Assembly: GCA_024225895.1 (NCBI GenBank)
Contig: JAAEMC010000327.1
Coordinates: forward strand, 1-7,683
Length of the DNA stretch: 7,683 nt
Source: Desulfobacteraceae bacterium
GTDB lineage: Bacteria; Desulfobacterota; Desulfobacteria; Desulfobacterales; Desulfobacteraceae
Direction: 5' to 3'
The stretch's first letter is position 1. The number at the start of each line of letters is the position of its first letter. The notes below the pieces were generated by a model, which worked only from the letters and a program-made list of their open reading frames with translations, was not told the origin of the DNA and ran no database searches. A program made the position numbers and the translations under genes. Shown piece after piece: positions 5,859-7,683 of the stretch.

Positions 5859-6422
5859 TTATTGGGTTTGCGCCTCAAAAATTCCAACAAAGTCGGTAAT
5901 GGCTTTATCAAGGTCATCATTCACGATCACATACTGGTACATGTCTTTCTTATCCAGTTCCTTTTTGGCATTTTCAAGGCGTTTTTCAATCACGTCTGCA
6001 GTATCGGTTCCCCGTTGCCTTAACCTTTTTTCCAGTTCCTCAAAAGAAGGGGGCATAATATAAATGGAAACAAATTGCATGCCCGATGCCATGACCTGTT
6101 GGGCGCCCTGGACATCAATATCCAGTAAAATATGCCGGCTGTTGTTCAATGCCTCATTTATGAAACCTTTGGAAGTGCCGTAATAATTGTCATGGACCTT
6201 GGCCCATTCCAGCCATAGGCCGTCATTAATTCGTTGTAAAAATTCTTTTTCATCAATAAAAAAATAATCAACACCATGAGTTTCATTAATTCTTGGCAAC
6301 CTTGTAGTGTGAGAAACAGAATAGGATAGATTTTCAGTTTTTTTTAAAACCTTGCGGGTCAACGTGGTCTTGCCTGCCCCGGAAGGTGCTGAAACTATAA
6401 ACAATTTGCCTTTACTGCCCAT
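5859..6422 (-). CDS. gmk: Guanylate kinase
   Basis: Guanylate kinase transfers a phosphate from ATP to GMP (or dGMP), giving GDP for RNA, DNA and signalling nucleotide synthesis in the cytoplasm. The 187 residues are of normal length. The P loop is SAPSGAGKTT (11-20). The GMP-binding region follows with SHTTRLPR (37-44) and HGVDYFF. Then come the conserved EWAKVHDNYYGT segment, the LLDIDVQGA strand-loop (Asp of the Walker B region), and the lid with RLRQRGTD. All expected catalytic features are present. It starts 14 bases after the remA-type gene; the upstream sequence is A-rich with only a weak ribosome binding site. In many bacteria rpoZ follows gmk; here rlmB follows instead. Confidence 0.96.
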   Translation of the reverse strand: MGSKGKLFIVSAPSGAGKTTLTRKVLKKTENLSYSVSHTTRLPRINETHGVDYFFIDEKEFLQRINDGLWLEWAKVHDNYYGTSKGFINEALNNSRHILLDIDVQGAQQVMASGMQFVSIYIMPPSFEELEKRLRQRGTDTADVIEKRLENAKKELDKKDMYQYVIVNDDLDKAITDFVGIFEAQTQ

Positions 6423-6436
6423 GACTATTTTTCTTT

Positions 6437-6688
6437 TTACCCCTTGGCCAGGGACTCAAACCTATTGGAGATGGTCTCAGCCTGTATTGCGGACAATACC
6501 ACATGATTACTGTCCATTATTATGATTGCCCGTGTTTTCCTGCCATGGGTAATATCAATGAGTCGGCGCTCGTCCCTGGCCTCATCCTTTACCCGTTTCA
6601 TGGGGGATGAATTCGGGGATAAAATTGCCACAATCCTTTCAACCACTACTGTATTTCCAAAACCTACATTTAAAAGAACCTGTTCCAT
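6437..6688 (-). CDS. remA: DUF370/RemA-family small DNA-binding regulator
   Basis: The 83-residue protein matches the RemA (DUF370) family nearly end to end: [57 protein letters not shown] and [13 protein letters not shown] are all family blocks. In Bacillus subtilis RemA is an oligomeric DNA-binding activator of biofilm matrix and osmoprotection genes. Here the function is unknown, and the family name is used only by homology. The basic GRKTR stretch matches the arginine-rich patch implicated in DNA binding. The position between yicC and gmk is the same as in Firmicutes and supports the call. A GGTGG four bases upstream of the ATG serves as ribosome binding site. The gene lies 21 bases after yicC and 14 bases before gmk. 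Confidence 0.9.
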   Translation of the reverse strand: MEQVLLNVGFGNTVVVERIVAILSPNSSPMKRVKDEARDERRLIDITHGRKTRAIIIMDSNHVVLSAIQAETISNRFESLAKG

Positions 6689-6709
6689 AATGCCACCATC
6701 TTTTGTTTG

Positions 6710-7591
6710 TTATTCTATATTTTGAACCTGTTCCCTGATCTTTTCAAGCTCTGATTTTAAATCCACCACCAAATGCTGCAATAAAGCATTCCCGGCTTTT
6801 GATCCAATGGTGTTGAACTCCCGGTTAAACTCCTGGATCAAAAAATTTAATTTCCTGCCCTGGGATTGTTTTGACTTTAAAATCTCTTTAAATTGGTTAA
6901 TATGGCTGTAAATTCGTACAATCTCTTCTGAAACATCACTCTTGTCTGACAGGATGGCCGCTTCCTGGGCGAGCCTCACCGGATCTAGAACATCAATATC
7001 TGCGGTCAGCTTTGAGATTCTATCTTCAAGTCTCTTTTTATAAATTTCAGGAATTTGAACTGCTTCTTTTTGAATTTTTTTAAGCTGCTTTTCAATATAT
7101 TTTATCCTGGCCTTTAAATCCTTTTCAAGACTTTTACCTTCTTTTTTACGCATGCCATCCAGGCCTTTGGCAGCCTTATTAGTGGCCTTTGAGACAGTTT
7201 GCCAAAGCAGCATTTCATCCATTTCTTTTTGAATGGGCAGAATCATGTTTTTCCCTGAAAGCAGATTGGATAAGGAGATGTCCGATACCAGCATAAATTT
7301 GGATTTTAGTGTGTCCAATGCCGTATAATAAGACTGTGCTCGCTGTTCATCCACTTCAAAAAGATCGGCATCCTTTGAGTCATCCAGCAATGAAAGCTTG
7401 ACTTCAATCCTGCCCCGCTGCTGGTGTTGAGAAATTATTTTTTTCATATCCTCTTCAAAGGGCTTGCAGATATCAGGCAGATGCATGGCAAAATCCAGAA
7501 ACCTGTGGTTGTAAGAGCGGATTGTGATATCACAGGTAAAATGGTTAAAGGTGACGGAACTGCCTGAATAGGCGGTCATGCTTTTTATCAT
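6710..7591 (-). CDS. yicC: YicC/YloC family endoribonuclease
   Basis: The 293-residue protein has both parts of the family. The N-terminal YicC domain (about 1-155) begins MIKSMTAYSG and contains RSYNHRFLDF and the RGRIEVKL strand. The C-terminal DUF1732 domain (about 207-293) has LAQEAAILSDKSDVSEEIVRI, then GRKLNFLIQEFNREFNTIGSKA, and ends EKIREQVQNIE. A lysine- and glutamate-rich, probably coiled-coil region (about 150-200) joins them. Members from E. coli and B. subtilis have been described as RNA endonucleases; the acidic and basic residues of the C-terminal motif are intact here, so activity is plausible. AAGGA at 7599-7603, seven bases upstream, supports the ATG at 7591. That ATG overlaps the stop codon of the previous gene as ATGA, suggesting translational coupling. 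Confidence 0.94.
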   Translation of the reverse strand: MIKSMTAYSGSSVTFNHFTCDITIRSYNHRFLDFAMHLPDICKPFEEDMKKIISQHQQRGRIEVKLSLLDDSKDADLFEVDEQRAQSYYTALDTLKSKFMLVSDISLSNLLSGKNMILPIQKEMDEMLLWQTVSKATNKAAKGLDGMRKKEGKSLEKDLKARIKYIEKQLKKIQKEAVQIPEIYKKRLEDRISKLTADIDVLDPVRLAQEAAILSDKSDVSEEIVRIYSHINQFKEILKSKQSQGRKLNFLIQEFNREFNTIGSKAGNALLQHLVVDLKSELEKIREQVQNIE

Positions 7592-7683
7592 TTACTTTTC
7601 CTTTTTGTTTCTTTGAGGTCCCTTAAATACTTTTCCCTGATTTTGATTAAAAAACCGGTCATGCTTTGGGCCGAATAATCAGG
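7588..7683 (-). CDS. C-terminal end of an unidentified gene upstream of yicC (partial)
   Basis: From the right edge one minus-strand frame runs for 31 codons to a TGA at 7590-7588, reading PDYSAQSMTGFLIKIREKYL and then a short, lysine-rich tail ending KRKSK. The TGA shares bases with the yicC start codon (ATGA), a typical operon junction, and this is the main reason to call it coding. The basic, hydrophilic tail fits the C-terminus of a soluble protein or of a membrane protein ending in the cytoplasm. I do not recognise the family from so little sequence. Confidence 0.5.
   Translation of the reverse strand, partial: PDYSAQSMTGFLIKIREKYLRDLKETKRKSK

Noticed and set aside
7573..7667. A 12-bp direct repeat CGGTCATGCTTT at 7573-7584 and 7656-7667, giving SMTA in yicC and SMTGF in the upstream tail
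   Set aside because: SMTGF resembles the usual start of YicC proteins, which suggested a duplicated yicC start. Nothing further matches on either side, so chance is the simpler explanation.

Overview
The window reads as a chromosomal segment of a Gram-negative anaerobe of the Desulfobacterota, most likely Desulfobacterales. The reasons are the yicC-remA-type (DUF370)-gmk gene order, the style of the multi-PAS histidine kinase, a radical SAM protein tail of a kind I associate with that group, and the moderate, A/T-run-rich composition. The organism call is inference from gene content, not from a marker gene. Apart from the gene entering at the left edge, every gene lies on the minus strand. 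No gene-free stretch exceeds 300 bases, and I see no tRNA, rRNA, CRISPR array, transposase gene or riboswitch.

Minus strand, read right to left: the last 31 codons of an unidentified gene (7588-7683) overlap yicC by ATGA. Then come yicC (endoribonuclease family), a remA/DUF370 gene, gmk (guanylate kinase) and rlmB (23S rRNA 2'-O-methyltransferase), with gaps of 14-21 bases, so this is probably one transcription unit for RNA and nucleotide housekeeping. rpoZ, which often follows gmk in this cluster, is not there. A 142-bp element with perfect 13-bp inverted ends, foldable along its whole length, fills the gap after rlmB (4944-5085).

Next is an isocitrate-dehydrogenase-like gene (3684-4928) translationally coupled by ATGA to a ComF-type phosphoribosyltransferase gene (2920-3687). 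The dehydrogenase keeps its fold and nucleotide-binding landmarks, but lacks several residues essential in E. coli Icd, including the catalytic Tyr and Lys. It may be a neofunctionalised or dead paralogue.

A further 117-bp spacer carries an inverted repeat, a good sigma70-like promoter and a perfect 17-bp palindrome that touches the start codon of a 748-residue membrane histidine kinase (556-2802). No response regulator is adjacent. The kinase stop codon overlaps, as TGATG, a 23-codon scrap that clearly matches the first membrane helix of DsbD/CcdA-type thiol-disulfide transporters. The scrap ends abruptly against the 3' end of the convergent radical SAM gene (2-448, plus strand), which suggests a deletion scar.

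I found no convincing new multi-gene system. The observations most worth checking are the altered dehydrogenase active site, the dsbD scar, the fold-back element, and the palindrome with probable leaderless start at the kinase gene.
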